Source of the DNA: an uncultured Lachnotalea sp.
GTDB lineage: Bacteria > Bacillota > Clostridia > Lachnospirales > Lachnospiraceae
Direction: 5' to 3'
NCBI GenBank assembly: GCA_947066815.1
Contig: CAMSZT010000003.1
Span: 62,001 to 126,000, forward strand
Length of the DNA stretch: 64,000 nt
Position 1 is the stretch's first letter; every line of letters begins with the position of its first letter. Below the pieces are notes generated by a model, which worked only from the letters and a program-made list of their open reading frames with translations, searched no databases and had not been told where the DNA came from. Below, one piece after another: positions 25,351 through 33,724 of the stretch. The position numbers were made by a program, and so were the translations under genes.

Positions 25351-25503
25351 TATACAATATCGGCGAAGCCGCCCGCCCCGCATGGGGCATGCATTATGGG
25401 ATGCCCTTTGGGTATACAATGTCGGCGAAGCCGCCCGCCCCGCATGGGGCATGCATTATGGGATGCCCTTTGGGTATACAATGTCGGCGAAGCCGCCCGC
25501 CCG
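25351..25503. repeat. 62-bp tandem repeat, about 2.5 units
   Basis: Units begin at TATACAAT at 25351, 25413 and 25475. The first two are identical but for one base (ATATC versus ATGTC); the third is cut short after about 28 bp. Each unit has two small hairpins, GCCCC-GCAT-GGGGC and GGGCAT...ATGCCC. It occupies the gap between the malic enzyme stop and the nrdD control region. Confidence 0.9.
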
Positions 25504-25517
25504 CGGTTTTCGCCATA

Positions 25518-26693
25518 TCAGATCCGCGCGACCCCGCTTCTTCTGGCGGCCTTTGCCACGGCCTCTGCCACGGCAGGCCCCACCCGTTTGTCAAAGGCTT
25601 TCGGGATGATATACTCCGGGGAAAGCTCCTCCTCGGAGATCAGCCCCGCCAGGGCCTTGGCCGCCGCGATCTTCATCTCATCGTTGATATCCCTGGCCCG
25701 CACGTCAAAGGTCCCCCGGAACACGCCGGGAAATGCCAGGACATTGTTGATCTGGTTGGGGAAATCGCTCCGCCCCGTCGCGATCACCTTCGCCCCGCCT
25801 GCCTTCGCGTCGTCCGGGAAGATCTCCGGCGTCGGGTTGGCACAGGCAAAGATCACCGCGTCCTCTGCCATGGTCTTTACCATCTCCGTGGTGACCATGC
25901 CGGGCGCGCTCACTCCGATAAAGACATCTGCCCCCGCCAGCACCTCTGCCAGACTTCCGGCCCTCTTTTCCAGGTTTGTCACCTTTGCCATCTCGTCTTT
26001 AACGGCATTCATGCCATCCTTCCGGCCCTCATAAATGGCGCCGTGCCTGTCGCAGAGCGTGATATCACGGATGCCGGCTTTCAAGAGAAGGCGGGCGATG
26101 GAGACGGCCGCCGCGCCGGCGCCGTTCATCACGACCCTAACCTCCTCCTTCTTTTTCCCCACGACCTTGAGGGCATTGGTAAGGCCCGCCAGGGTAATGA
26201 TCGCCGTCCCGTGCTGATCGTCGTGGAAGATCGGGATATCGCACTTTTCCTTTAACTTCTTCTCGATCTCAAAGCAGCGGGGGGCAGCGATATCCTCCAG
26301 ATTGACCCCGCCGAAGGAGCCGGAGATCAGATAGATCGTATTGACGATCTCGTCCACATCCTTGCTCTTGATACAGAGGGGAAAAGCATCCACATCGCCG
26401 AACGCCTTAAACAGCACACATTTCCCCTCCATGACCGGCATGCCCGCCTCCGGCCCGATATCCCCGAGGCCGAGGACCGCCGTCCCGTCGGTCACCACCA
26501 GGCACATATTGTGACGGCGGGTCAGCTCATAGCTCTTGTCCACATCCTTCTGGATCTCCAGGCAGGGGGCAGCCACCCCCGGCGTGTATGCCAGGGACAG
26601 GTCATCCTTTGTCTCCACCGGCACCACAGCCTTTACCTCGATCTTCCCCTTCCACTCTCCGTGGAGACGCAGAGATTCCTTTGCATAATCCAT
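25518..26693 (-). CDS. NAD(P)-dependent malic enzyme (short bacterial type)
   Basis: 391 aa. Converts malate to pyruvate and carbon dioxide with NAD(P). Seen: LAYTPGVAAPC with the catalytic Tyr, FHDDQHGTAI, the dinucleotide motif GAGAAAVSIA, and ANPTPEIFPDDA near residue 290. The start MDYAKESLRLHG fits the family and has GGAG 10 bp upstream; a longer frame to 26828 is not needed. The short form lacks a phosphotransacetylase-like tail. Confidence 0.93.
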   Translation of the reverse strand: MDYAKESLRLHGEWKGKIEVKAVVPVETKDDLSLAYTPGVAAPCLEIQKDVDKSYELTRRHNMCLVVTDGTAVLGLGDIGPEAGMPVMEGKCVLFKAFGDVDAFPLCIKSKDVDEIVNTIYLISGSFGGVNLEDIAAPRCFEIEKKLKEKCDIPIFHDDQHGTAIITLAGLTNALKVVGKKKEEVRVVMNGAGAAAVSIARLLLKAGIRDITLCDRHGAIYEGRKDGMNAVKDEMAKVTNLEKRAGSLAEVLAGADVFIGVSAPGMVTTEMVKTMAEDAVIFACANPTPEIFPDDAKAGGAKVIATGRSDFPNQINNVLAFPGVFRGTFDVRARDINDEMKIAAAKALAGLISEEELSPEYIIPKAFDKRVGPAVAEAVAKAARRSGVARI

Positions 26694-26851
26694 GATCACC
26701 ATTCTCCTTTCAAAACTCGTTCGATTATAGCACATTCCGCAGTCCCGGGCAACCGTTTCGAGAAGGTTCCATGCATGAAGGGAGGCTCCTCCGGGCATGC
26801 TAATACTGCCCTTTTCGGGTACATCCAAATCATTCAGGAAAGGAAAACCTC

Positions 26852-27283
26852 ATGAACGACGACACAAAAAATCTGTTAAAGGAATGCGGCGCAGGAACCA
26901 AAATGGCCGTCCAGACCCTGGACCAGCTTCTCCCCTCTGTCCATGACCACGACTTTAAGGACAGCCTGGAAAAATACCGGAATGCCCACGTAAGCTTCGG
27001 CGACAAGCTCCACAGCCTGGCAAACCGGGGCGGAACGGCCGCGGGGGACCTGGGCCCTATGGAAAAACTCTCCGCCCGCATCATGACCGGCATGAAGCTC
27101 ATGCTGAACGACTCCGACAAAAAGATCGCCTCCATGCTCACCGACGGCTGCAACATGGGCATCAAGTCCCTGAGCGCCTATCTGAACCAGTACACCGGCG
27201 CCGACGACGCCTCCAGACAGATCGCCGGAAACATCATCCGGCTGGAGGAAAGCATGTCGGAGGATCTGCGGCAGTACCTGTGA
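26852..27283 (+). CDS. Hypothetical four-helix-bundle protein (DUF2383/ferritin-like)
   Basis: 143 aa, all-helical, with heptad-like hydrophobics and segments LKECGAGTKMAVQTLDQLL and SDKKIASMLTDGCNMGI. Size and pattern resemble small clostridial ferritin-like or DUF2383 proteins, but the diiron motif is not evident, so the family assignment is tentative. GGAAAGG precedes the ATG. Its 3' end overlaps the convergent serine hydrolase gene by 50 bp. Confidence 0.65.
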   Translation: MNDDTKNLLKECGAGTKMAVQTLDQLLPSVHDHDFKDSLEKYRNAHVSFGDKLHSLANRGGTAAGDLGPMEKLSARIMTGMKLMLNDSDKKIASMLTDGCNMGIKSLSAYLNQYTGADDASRQIAGNIIRLEESMSEDLRQYL

Positions 27284-29195
27284 CAACGGGATGGATGGTC
27301 CTGTCGACCAGAAGCGCCGGCAGGTCCACTCCCGCCTTGTCCCGGACCATATCCATAAAGCCGTTCTTCAGGGAATCGCCGAGCAGCGCCCCAAGCCCCT
27401 CCGTGATCAGACGGCCTCCCGGCGTCTCGTCCCAGTGGATCTCGATCTTTCTCTCTTCCTCCAGGAAATAACATTTCAGCCTGCGGCGCACCGCCTCCTC
27501 CAGAAAGGCGAGGTCCAGTTTTAAGACCGGCCGCCCGTCCTCGTCCTTCCCAAAGCTGCCCGTCACGCCGAGAAGATACGGTTCTCCGTGGAAGAGTACC
27601 TCCGTCACGGCCGGACGTCCAAAGCCCACCTCCATCCGCTTTAACTCCTCCCCCTCCTCGAATGCCGCATAAAACCGCTTTCCTTCATAATAGAAAGCGA
27701 TCGTCCGCACGCCGTCCGTGTAGTTGTTGTGGAACACCTGGAAGATCAGCGGACTTAAGCCCACATGCTCCTGGTCCAGCCGGTAAACCCGTCCGTCCAG
27801 CATCCGCTTCATCCGTTCCTCCTCCAGAAAGCGCAGCTCCCCGCCGCGTTCCGCCCGCCTTCCGAAACGACTGCCGCCGCTTCGATGGCCCGTGCGCCCT
27901 CCCGGGCGGCGGCTCCCCGGGCGGTTCCCGTATATGCCGCTTCTGCCCCGGCGTCCCGTCTGTCCCAAGCCTCTGCTCCCCCGGAATCCTCCCCACTGCC
28001 CAAGCCGCTTCTCCAGTTCCAGAAGCTGCCTGTAGTCACCGGGATTTTCCGGCAGGCGCTCCGCCGGACAGAATCCTCCCTCAAAATATTTCTGCACCAC
28101 GGCCAGAAGGACGCAGTTCTGGAACAGCTCGTCGCTCCCCGCGTTGGCGGCCACCACCATGTCCAGATCCGGGTAGACCACCACGTTCTGCCCCAGCATC
28201 CCGTTAAAGGTACAGCTTCCGGGCCGGCCGCCCAGCCATACCTGATAGCCGTAGCCATAGGGGCCCATATTTTCCGGCGTCTCCATGTGCTTCTCCAGGG
28301 ATGTCTCCAGCCATTCCTCCGGCACAAGCTGCCTTCCGTTCCAGTTTCCTTTCTGCAGGACAAGCTGCCCCAGCCTGGCGGCATCCTCCGTACCGATAAA
28401 CAGCCCCCAGCCGCCCTTGTTGATCCCCTTGGGGCAGGATTCCCAGAACACCCGCCGGATCCCAAGCGGCTCCCACAGCCTCGGCCGCAGATATTCCATC
28501 AGCGTCTCCCCCGTGACCTTCGTGACGATGGCCGAAAGGATGTAGGTATTCATGCTGTTGTATTCAAACCGCTTCCCCGGAGTCCCCCTGACCCCGGCCT
28601 GGAGATAGCCGGAAACCCAGTCGTCCCCGGACACCATGCCTGTCTCGTTGAAAGCGACACCGGAGCTCATGGTGAGAAGATGCTCCACCGTCAGATTTTT
28701 CTTCCCCGTCAGGAGCGATCTCTTGTCCAGGAGCGAAAAGACCTTATCGTCCGCGGACAGCCGCCCCTCACCGACCAGCATCCCGACGGCCATGCCCGTA
28801 ACCGTCTTGCACATAGAATAAGAAGCATGCCACATGCCGTCCACATAAGGGGCCACGGAAGCCTCGGCGATCACCGCGCCGTGGCGGAGCACCACCACGT
28901 GGTGCAGGTCCGTCCTCTCATTGCCCGCCAGCTCCGAGAGAAAGGCCGTCAGATGCCTGGAGGAGACCCCCTGGGATTCCGGACTCCGCCTCGGAAGCCT
29001 TCCGGCCCCTGCGGCCGCCGGGGACCTCCTGCCCTCCGCCCACAAAGCCTCTTCTGCCGGCATCCCCTCCGTCCGGCCTCCGAAAGACCAAAAGGACGGC
29101 TTCTGCGGCGCGTAGGTCACCCTGCTGAACTCCTCCGTATTCCCCCGGATCAGGTTTTTTAAAAGTTCGATCACCGCGATCTGCTCTTTCAGCAT
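27234..29195 (-). CDS. Beta-lactamase-fold serine hydrolase with long C-terminal region
   Basis: 653 aa. The class C-like domain (about residues 60-395) has the nucleophile motif SMCK in WHASYSMCKTVTG, the Tyr motif YNSMN and a later VWLGG that may replace the KTG box. No signal peptide is seen, so it is probably cytoplasmic; an esterase or peptidase role is likelier than drug resistance. Between domains, about residues 405-455 form an odd Gly/Arg-rich stretch. The C-terminal part resembles a lipocalin-like or DUF-type appendage. GAGGGGAGGG precedes the ATG. Confidence 0.8.
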   Translation of the reverse strand: MLKEQIAVIELLKNLIRGNTEEFSRVTYAPQKPSFWSFGGRTEGMPAEEALWAEGRRSPAAAGAGRLPRRSPESQGVSSRHLTAFLSELAGNERTDLHHVVVLRHGAVIAEASVAPYVDGMWHASYSMCKTVTGMAVGMLVGEGRLSADDKVFSLLDKRSLLTGKKNLTVEHLLTMSSGVAFNETGMVSGDDWVSGYLQAGVRGTPGKRFEYNSMNTYILSAIVTKVTGETLMEYLRPRLWEPLGIRRVFWESCPKGINKGGWGLFIGTEDAARLGQLVLQKGNWNGRQLVPEEWLETSLEKHMETPENMGPYGYGYQVWLGGRPGSCTFNGMLGQNVVVYPDLDMVVAANAGSDELFQNCVLLAVVQKYFEGGFCPAERLPENPGDYRQLLELEKRLGQWGGFRGSRGLGQTGRRGRSGIYGNRPGSRRPGGRTGHRSGGSRFGRRAERGGELRFLEEERMKRMLDGRVYRLDQEHVGLSPLIFQVFHNNYTDGVRTIAFYYEGKRFYAAFEEGEELKRMEVGFGRPAVTEVLFHGEPYLLGVTGSFGKDEDGRPVLKLDLAFLEEAVRRRLKCYFLEEERKIEIHWDETPGGRLITEGLGALLGDSLKNGFMDMVRDKAGVDLPALLVDRTIHPVVTGTAADPPTCFPPAG

Positions 29196-29350
29196 AAGAT
29201 CCCTCCCCTCTTTTTCCTAAATTATAAGCCTATTATTTCCCGATTTCCACCAAAGTTTTCCTAAACATTTATGAAAAAGTTCGAAACATCATAAATAAAA
29301 AGTTTTCACCTGTGCGGTTAAAGTTTTTGCCGAACCCCCTTCCCCAAAAC

Positions 29351-29378
29351 GGTCAATCGTGTATAATAGAAATTGACC
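29351..29378 (+). promoter_or_regulatory. TetR-type operator around the -10 of the exporter operon
   Basis: GGTCAAT (29351-29357) and ATTGACC (29372-29378) are perfect 7-bp arms that enclose TATAAT (29362-29367). A second palindrome, GACCG-CAC-CGGTC, follows directly (29375-29387). A good -35 is not seen. The site fits autorepression by the TetR protein just downstream. Confidence 0.65.
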
Positions 29379-29400
29379 GCACCGGTCAGCAGGAGGATCC

Positions 29401-30009
29401 ATGAACGAAAAATTTTACGCACTTCCGAGGGAAAAACAGCAGGCCGTGATCAACGCGGGCTTCCGGGTGTTCTCCAGGAACACCTACAAAAAAAGCCCCA
29501 TGCAGGAGATCGCCGGCTGTGCGGGCGTGAGCAAATCCCTCCTGTTCCATTATTTCCGCAACAAAAAGGAGCTCTACCTCTTTCTCTGGGACCAGGCCGC
29601 CAAGATCACCCTGGAGGCCCTCACCAGATACGGCTGCTACGAGCCTCCGGACCTTTTTGAAATGATGGAGAGGGGAATGCGGGCGAAGCTCGCCGTCATG
29701 CGGATCTACCCGGACATGGCCGCCTTTGCGGTCAGGGCTTTCTACGAAAAGGATCCCGAGATCTGCGGCGAGATCCGGAAAAGCTACCGGTACTATTTCG
29801 GCTTAAAGGCCCAAAATGCCCTGTCAGGGCTCGACCCGGAGGACTTTGTTCCCGGTCTCGACCTGGAGCTCATGTACCGGGAAATGTACCTGGCCTCGGA
29901 AGGCTATCTCTGGGAAATGCTCCGGCAGGGGGACTCCCTCGACGTGGATACCCTGGAAAAGGACTTCACCCGGCTCCTTGCGTTCTGGAAAACGATCTAT
30001 AGTAAATGA
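29401..30009 (+). CDS. TetR-family transcriptional regulator
   Basis: 202 aa. The helix-turn-helix is MQEIAGCAGVSKSLLFHYF at about residues 35-53, followed by a ligand-binding helical domain of usual size. Likely represses itself and the two ABC exporter genes that follow. GGAGG lies before the ATG. Its stop codon TGA (30007) lies inside the left arm of a dispersed repeat, so the last residues IYSK are encoded by the repeat. Confidence 0.9.
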   Translation: MNEKFYALPREKQQAVINAGFRVFSRNTYKKSPMQEIAGCAGVSKSLLFHYFRNKKELYLFLWDQAAKITLEALTRYGCYEPPDLFEMMERGMRAKLAVMRIYPDMAAFAVRAFYEKDPEICGEIRKSYRYYFGLKAQNALSGLDPEDFVPGLDLELMYREMYLASEGYLWEMLRQGDSLDVDTLEKDFTRLLAFWKTIYSK

Positions 30010-30059
30010 CAACCGTATCTGCCGTTTCCTATAAGCCCTCCGGGGGATGCGCACGATTT
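29998..30059 (+). repeat. Dispersed structured repeat, partial copy 3
   Basis: TATAGTAAATGACAACCGTA then CTGCCGTTTCCTATAAGCCCTC and GGGGGATGCGCACGATTT parallel the left third of the copies at 7926 and 59213, with a few substitutions; the rest is missing. It overlaps the 3' end of the tetR gene and separates it from the ABC ATPase gene. Confidence 0.75.
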
Positions 30060-30088
30060 AAAAGACAACTATGAAAGGAAGCACGGCT

Positions 30089-31000
30089 ATGGCATATGCA
30101 GTCCAAACCTCCTCCCTCACGAAATATTACGGGAAAGCCAGAGGGATCATCGACTTAAGCCTTGTGGTGGAAGAGGGGGATTTCTTCGGCTTCATCGGTC
30201 CCAACGGGGCCGGGAAGAGCACCACCATCCGCACCCTCCTGGGACTCCTCTCCCCCACGGGCGGGACGGCAAAGATCTTCGGCAAAAATATCCTGACCCA
30301 CAAAACGGAGCTTCTTGCCGACATCGGCTATATGCCCTCGGAAGCCTGCTTTTATCAGAACCGAAAGGTGCGGGAGATCATAAAGCTGTCCGCCGACCTG
30401 AGGGGCGCGGCCCGCGGAAAAAGTTGTGAGCCGGAAGCGGCCCGCCTGTGTGAAAGGCTGAAGCTGGATACGGAAAAAAAGATCGGAGAGCTTTCCCTTG
30501 GAAACCGCAAAAAGGTATCTGTGGTCTGTGCCCTCCAGCATAAGCCCCGGCTCTGCATCCTGGATGAGCCCACAAGCGGCCTGGATCCCCTCATGCAGCG
30601 GGAATTTTACCAGATCCTGGAGGAACGGAACCGGGAGGGGGCCACGGTCTTTCTCTCCTCCCATGTGCTCTCCGAGGTCCAGAGGCACTGCCGCCACGCC
30701 GCCGTGATCCGGGAGGGGCGGCTGCTCGTCTCCGACACCATCGAAAACCTGGGACATACCGGCGCAAAGCGGGTGACTGTCCGCGGGCTCCACGAGCCGC
30801 CCCGGCTGGAAACCGTTCGGGATGTCAAAAAAAGCGGCGATACCATGACTTTTTTGTACAGCGGCAGTCCAAAAGAGCTGCTCGCCGCCCTTGCTTCTCT
30901 TCCCCTGACCGACGTGGCCATCGCCGAGCCGGATCTGGAGGAGATCTTCCTGCATTATTACACGCCGGACGCACCGGAGCCGGACAAGGAGGAACCGTGA
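30089..31000 (+). CDS. ABC transporter ATP-binding protein (exporter type)
   Basis: 303 aa. Walker A GPNGAGKSTT, signature LSLGNRKKV and Walker B LCILDEPTSGLDP identify a DRI/CcmA-like export ATPase with a C-terminal extension of about 80 residues. The start at 30089 has AAAGGAAG upstream. It pairs with the permease that starts 1 bp after its stop, and is probably repressed by the TetR protein upstream. Confidence 0.93.
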   Translation: MAYAVQTSSLTKYYGKARGIIDLSLVVEEGDFFGFIGPNGAGKSTTIRTLLGLLSPTGGTAKIFGKNILTHKTELLADIGYMPSEACFYQNRKVREIIKLSADLRGAARGKSCEPEAARLCERLKLDTEKKIGELSLGNRKKVSVVCALQHKPRLCILDEPTSGLDPLMQREFYQILEERNREGATVFLSSHVLSEVQRHCRHAAVIREGRLLVSDTIENLGHTGAKRVTVRGLHEPPRLETVRDVKKSGDTMTFLYSGSPKELLAALASLPLTDVAIAEPDLEEIFLHYYTPDAPEPDKEEP

Positions 31001-31001
31001 C

Positions 31002-31787
31002 ATGACCTTACTGAAACACGAACTTCGCCAGGGAAGGAACGCCCTGTGCATCTGGACCCTGGTCATCGCCTCTATGACCGCCCTGTGCGTGCTCATCTAT
31101 CCGGAGATCAAAAGCCAGATGAGCGCGGTCAGCGGAATGTTCTCCAATATGGGAGGATTCTCCGCCGCCTTCGGCATGGACAAACTGAATTTCGGGGAAT
31201 TCCTGGGCTTTTTCGGAGTGGAATGCGGAAATATCCTGGGCCTCGGCGGAGCCTTTTTCGCCGCCCTCCTCGGCATCCAGTCCCTCGCAAAAGAAGAAAA
31301 GGACGGGACCGCAGAATTCCTGCTGACCCATCCTGTAAGCCGCTCCAAAATCCTTTTGCAGAAGCTTTCCGCTCTGTTCCTGCAGATCGTGATCCTCAAT
31401 GCGGCCGTCATCGGCATGACCCTGCTTTCCGTCGCGGCCATCGGTGAACGGCCGGATCCCGGAACCCTGTCCCTTCTGTTCCTGGCCTATTTCCTGCTCC
31501 AGCTGGAAACGGCCGCCGTCTGCTTCGGCGTCTCCGCTTTTATCCGAAACGGCGCCGCGGTCATCGGCCTGGGGATGGCCGCACTCTTTTATTTCCTCAA
31601 TATCGTCGCCAACCTGACCCAAAAAGCCGGAGCGTTCAAATACATCACTCCCTTCGGCTATGCGGAAAGCGCCGACATCATTTTTGACAGATCCATAAAC
31701 GGCCGGTATCTGGCAGCCGGGACGGTGTTTGCCCTTCTCGGAGTCGCGGCAGCGTTTTTCTGGTATCGGAAAAAGGACGTCAGGTAG
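31002..31787 (+). CDS. ABC-2-type exporter permease
   Basis: 261 aa with six membrane helices. The stretch EEKDGTAEFLLTHPVSRSKILLQK is the hallmark of ABC-2 permeases of the multidrug/NatB kind. It couples to the ATPase encoded just upstream. Substrate unknown; a toxic compound or peptide is likely given the TetR control. Confidence 0.9.
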   Translation: MTLLKHELRQGRNALCIWTLVIASMTALCVLIYPEIKSQMSAVSGMFSNMGGFSAAFGMDKLNFGEFLGFFGVECGNILGLGGAFFAALLGIQSLAKEEKDGTAEFLLTHPVSRSKILLQKLSALFLQIVILNAAVIGMTLLSVAAIGERPDPGTLSLLFLAYFLLQLETAAVCFGVSAFIRNGAAVIGLGMAALFYFLNIVANLTQKAGAFKYITPFGYAESADIIFDRSINGRYLAAGTVFALLGVAAAFFWYRKKDVR

Positions 31788-31791
31788 CATC

Positions 31792-32977
31792 CTATCTTCC
31801 GTTATTGACCGGGCATATCAGCCTATAATCCGTCTTTCCTGCCAGATATTCCTTTACGGGGATCGTGTACCGTCCCTCTTTCCGTCCCCCTCTTCCCGCT
31901 CTGCGTAAGTGCCGAAAAGCATTTCTTCCCCGTCCTTCCAAAAGCGGCCCTCCACATGGAAGGACTCCGGATCTCCGCCATATTGCTGGATGATCTCCGT
32001 TGTCTGGTCTTCCCATCTGTAAAACCGCTGCTCCCCCGTCCGGTAATCCTCCTCATAAGCGTCATAGAAAACTCCATCGTCCACCAGGATCGCTTTGGTC
32101 CTCCGCTTCACGTCCCCGATCTTTTCCATCTCTTCCGAGCCGGATGTCCGAAGCCAGTAGCTGCCATTTTTCTCTTCCCCATTTTCTTCCCGGTCCGCCA
32201 CCTCGTAGCAGATCTCTCTGTCCCCGTCTCCGCAGACCACGGTAACGTCCGGCTCCAGGCCCGCCGGCTCCAATTCTCCTTTTTCCGTGTCCAGATAATA
32301 GCTTCCCGACACTTTCCCGCTTCCCTCCGGAAGATCGTACGCCTCCAGGTTCAGACAGATCCTGCCTTCTCTGGCATAGACAGGATTCCACGTCGCCGTC
32401 CCGTCTTCCCCGCATTCGATCCGGTCCAAGACCTTCTCCTCCCCGCTTTCCAGATCCACGGCAAGCAGGATCTGGCTCCGCCTGACAGACTCAGGACTTT
32501 CCGGGGTCCCCTCAAGGCTGTATTCCCCCGCCTGCATGTAAGCTTTTCCGTTCAGGAAAAAAACGCCGAGGAACCCGGGCAGGTCATACTCAAATTCCGT
32601 AAGCTTCCGTTCATTTTCCCCGTCAACATCCGCTCTGTAAAACCCCTGCCTTCCGTTTTCATCCACACGCATGTAATACAACCCATCTTCATAGATGGCC
32701 GGATTCCATATTCTTGCGGCCAGGCACCCCTCCTCCCTGCTGTGGGTACAGTTCGGCCTGGCACAAAGAGGATATACCTGATCATTCTCGCTGTCATAAA
32801 AGTACACCTTCTCCGTATTTCCGAAAAACAGGCCCCCCCGCTCCGTTACGCAGGAAAAATTGTCCGCAAACACTGCTTCCGGCTTTTTTGCCCCGTCTGT
32901 CTCCCCTGCCCTTTTGCAGGCGGCCGGCAAAAGCCCAGGATAAGCAAAGCCAAAACGATCTTTTTCCGTCTCCCCAT
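31792..32977 (-). pseudogene. Frameshifted lipoprotein with a Cys/His motif
   Basis: The main frame runs 31854-32993 but its ends are broken. At the 5' side the frame from ATG 32977 reads MGRRKKIVLALLILGF, and one extra T in the T4 run (32929-32932) would join it to LPAACKRAGETD, a perfect lipobox. At the 3' side one extra G in the G5 run (31886-31890) would join it to KEGRYTIPVKEYLAG and a stop at 31792. The restored protein would be about 395 aa, beta-rich, with CARPNCTHSREEGC near residue 70, a motif seen in a Lachnospiraceae lipoprotein family. Function unknown. Confidence 0.75.
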
Positions 32978-32982
32978 TCCTT

Positions 32983-33150
32983 TTACCCCCCATTGTTTAC
33001 CGGACACAGAAAACGGTACGTCTCTCTTCCGGTCAGAAAATCCTCCGCGGAAATGATCCCGTGTCCTTCCCGCATCTTCCCGTCCACCTTTTCCGTATAC
33101 CAGCCCAGGATCATCTCCCGCCCGCCGGCCAGGTCAATGGTCCCTAGCAT
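32983..33150 (-). pseudogene. C-terminal remnant of a second lipoprotein, still with a good ribosome site
   Basis: 55-codon frame from ATG 33150 to TAA 32983. Its end, ETYRFLCPVNNGG, parallels TDYRLICPVNNGR at the end of the neighbouring lipoprotein, and REMILGWYTEKV parallels EEMLFGTYAERE. It is thus the tail of a paralogue whose body is gone. TAAGGAGG sits 7 bp before the ATG, inside the end of blaI, which it overlaps by 17 bp, so a 55-aa peptide could be made. Confidence 0.65.
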
Positions 33151-33529
33151 CGATGATCCTCCTTATCTCCTCCGCATCTTCTTTTGAAAATTGGACCACG
33201 TCGCTGAGCGCCGCCACCATAAGGCCCGGACGGCCTTTATGCCAGAACTGCACTTCCTCCTTCAGGAGCATCTCCCGGTACTCCTTCTCCGACTTTAAAG
33301 CATGGGCATAAGAGATACGTCCTTTTCGGTGAGTCGTGACAAAGCCCTTCTTCGAAAGCTCAAACAGAAAAGTCCGGATCGTCTGAATGACATATTCCTT
33401 GTCATAGCGGACACGCATCGTCTCCCAGATGTCATGGATACAGATATCCTCTTCCGCATCCCAGATCACTTTCATGATGAGCGTTTCACATTCACTCAGC
33501 TTCCACTCTTCTCTCTTTTTTAAAGCCAT
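33134..33529 (-). CDS. BlaI/MecI-family repressor
   Basis: 131 aa winged-helix protein. KLSECETLIMKVIWDAEEDI and the later YVIQTIRTFLFELSKKGFV form the BlaI DNA-binding domain; the C-terminal helices dimerise. Normally a membrane protease BlaR1 follows and controls it, but here no blaR1 is present, so its signal is unknown. Start ATG 33529 is preceded by GGAGG at a short distance; TTG 33547 is an alternative. Confidence 0.88.
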   Translation of the reverse strand: MALKKREEWKLSECETLIMKVIWDAEEDICIHDIWETMRVRYDKEYVIQTIRTFLFELSKKGFVTTHRKGRISYAHALKSEKEYREMLLKEEVQFWHKGRPGLMVAALSDVVQFSKEDAEEIRRIIDARDH

Positions 33530-33595
33530 TTTCCTCCAGTCAATCAAATATTTGTTCTTTTAGTTGTTTAATATTTTGAATGCATCACATATCAT

Positions 33596-33611
33596 GACAT
33601 TTTTCAATGTC
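33596..33611. promoter_or_regulatory. Inverted repeat upstream of blaI, possible BlaI operator
   Basis: GACATT-TTTC-AATGTC has 6-bp arms and lies about 65 bp before the repressor gene. BlaI operators contain TACA/TGTA-type dyads, to which ACAT/ATGT is close. The remainder of the 33530-33724 gap shows no further structure that I trust. Confidence 0.4.
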
Positions 33612-33724
33612 TTTTTACAATTTCTTTAGAGAAATGCCGATCAAAGCGTTTCCTTAGAAGATCGCCGCACACCGGAAGAGCGGATCCCCGCCGCACTGTC
33701 TGCGCTTCGGTGTTGTCCCGGTCG

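Noticed and set aside
25351..25503. CRISPR-like array
   Set aside because: The units are 62-bp direct repeats with no unique spacers and no cas genes nearby.
27280..27524. Plus-strand small frames downstream of the four-helix-bundle gene
   Set aside because: They are antisense to the serine hydrolase C-terminus and lack start signals.
33636..33655. 15-bp identity GATCAAAGCGTTTCC shared by the blaI upstream region and the livJ leader (about 55340-55354)
   Set aside because: Too short, with no similarity on either side; probably chance or part of a common hairpin arm.
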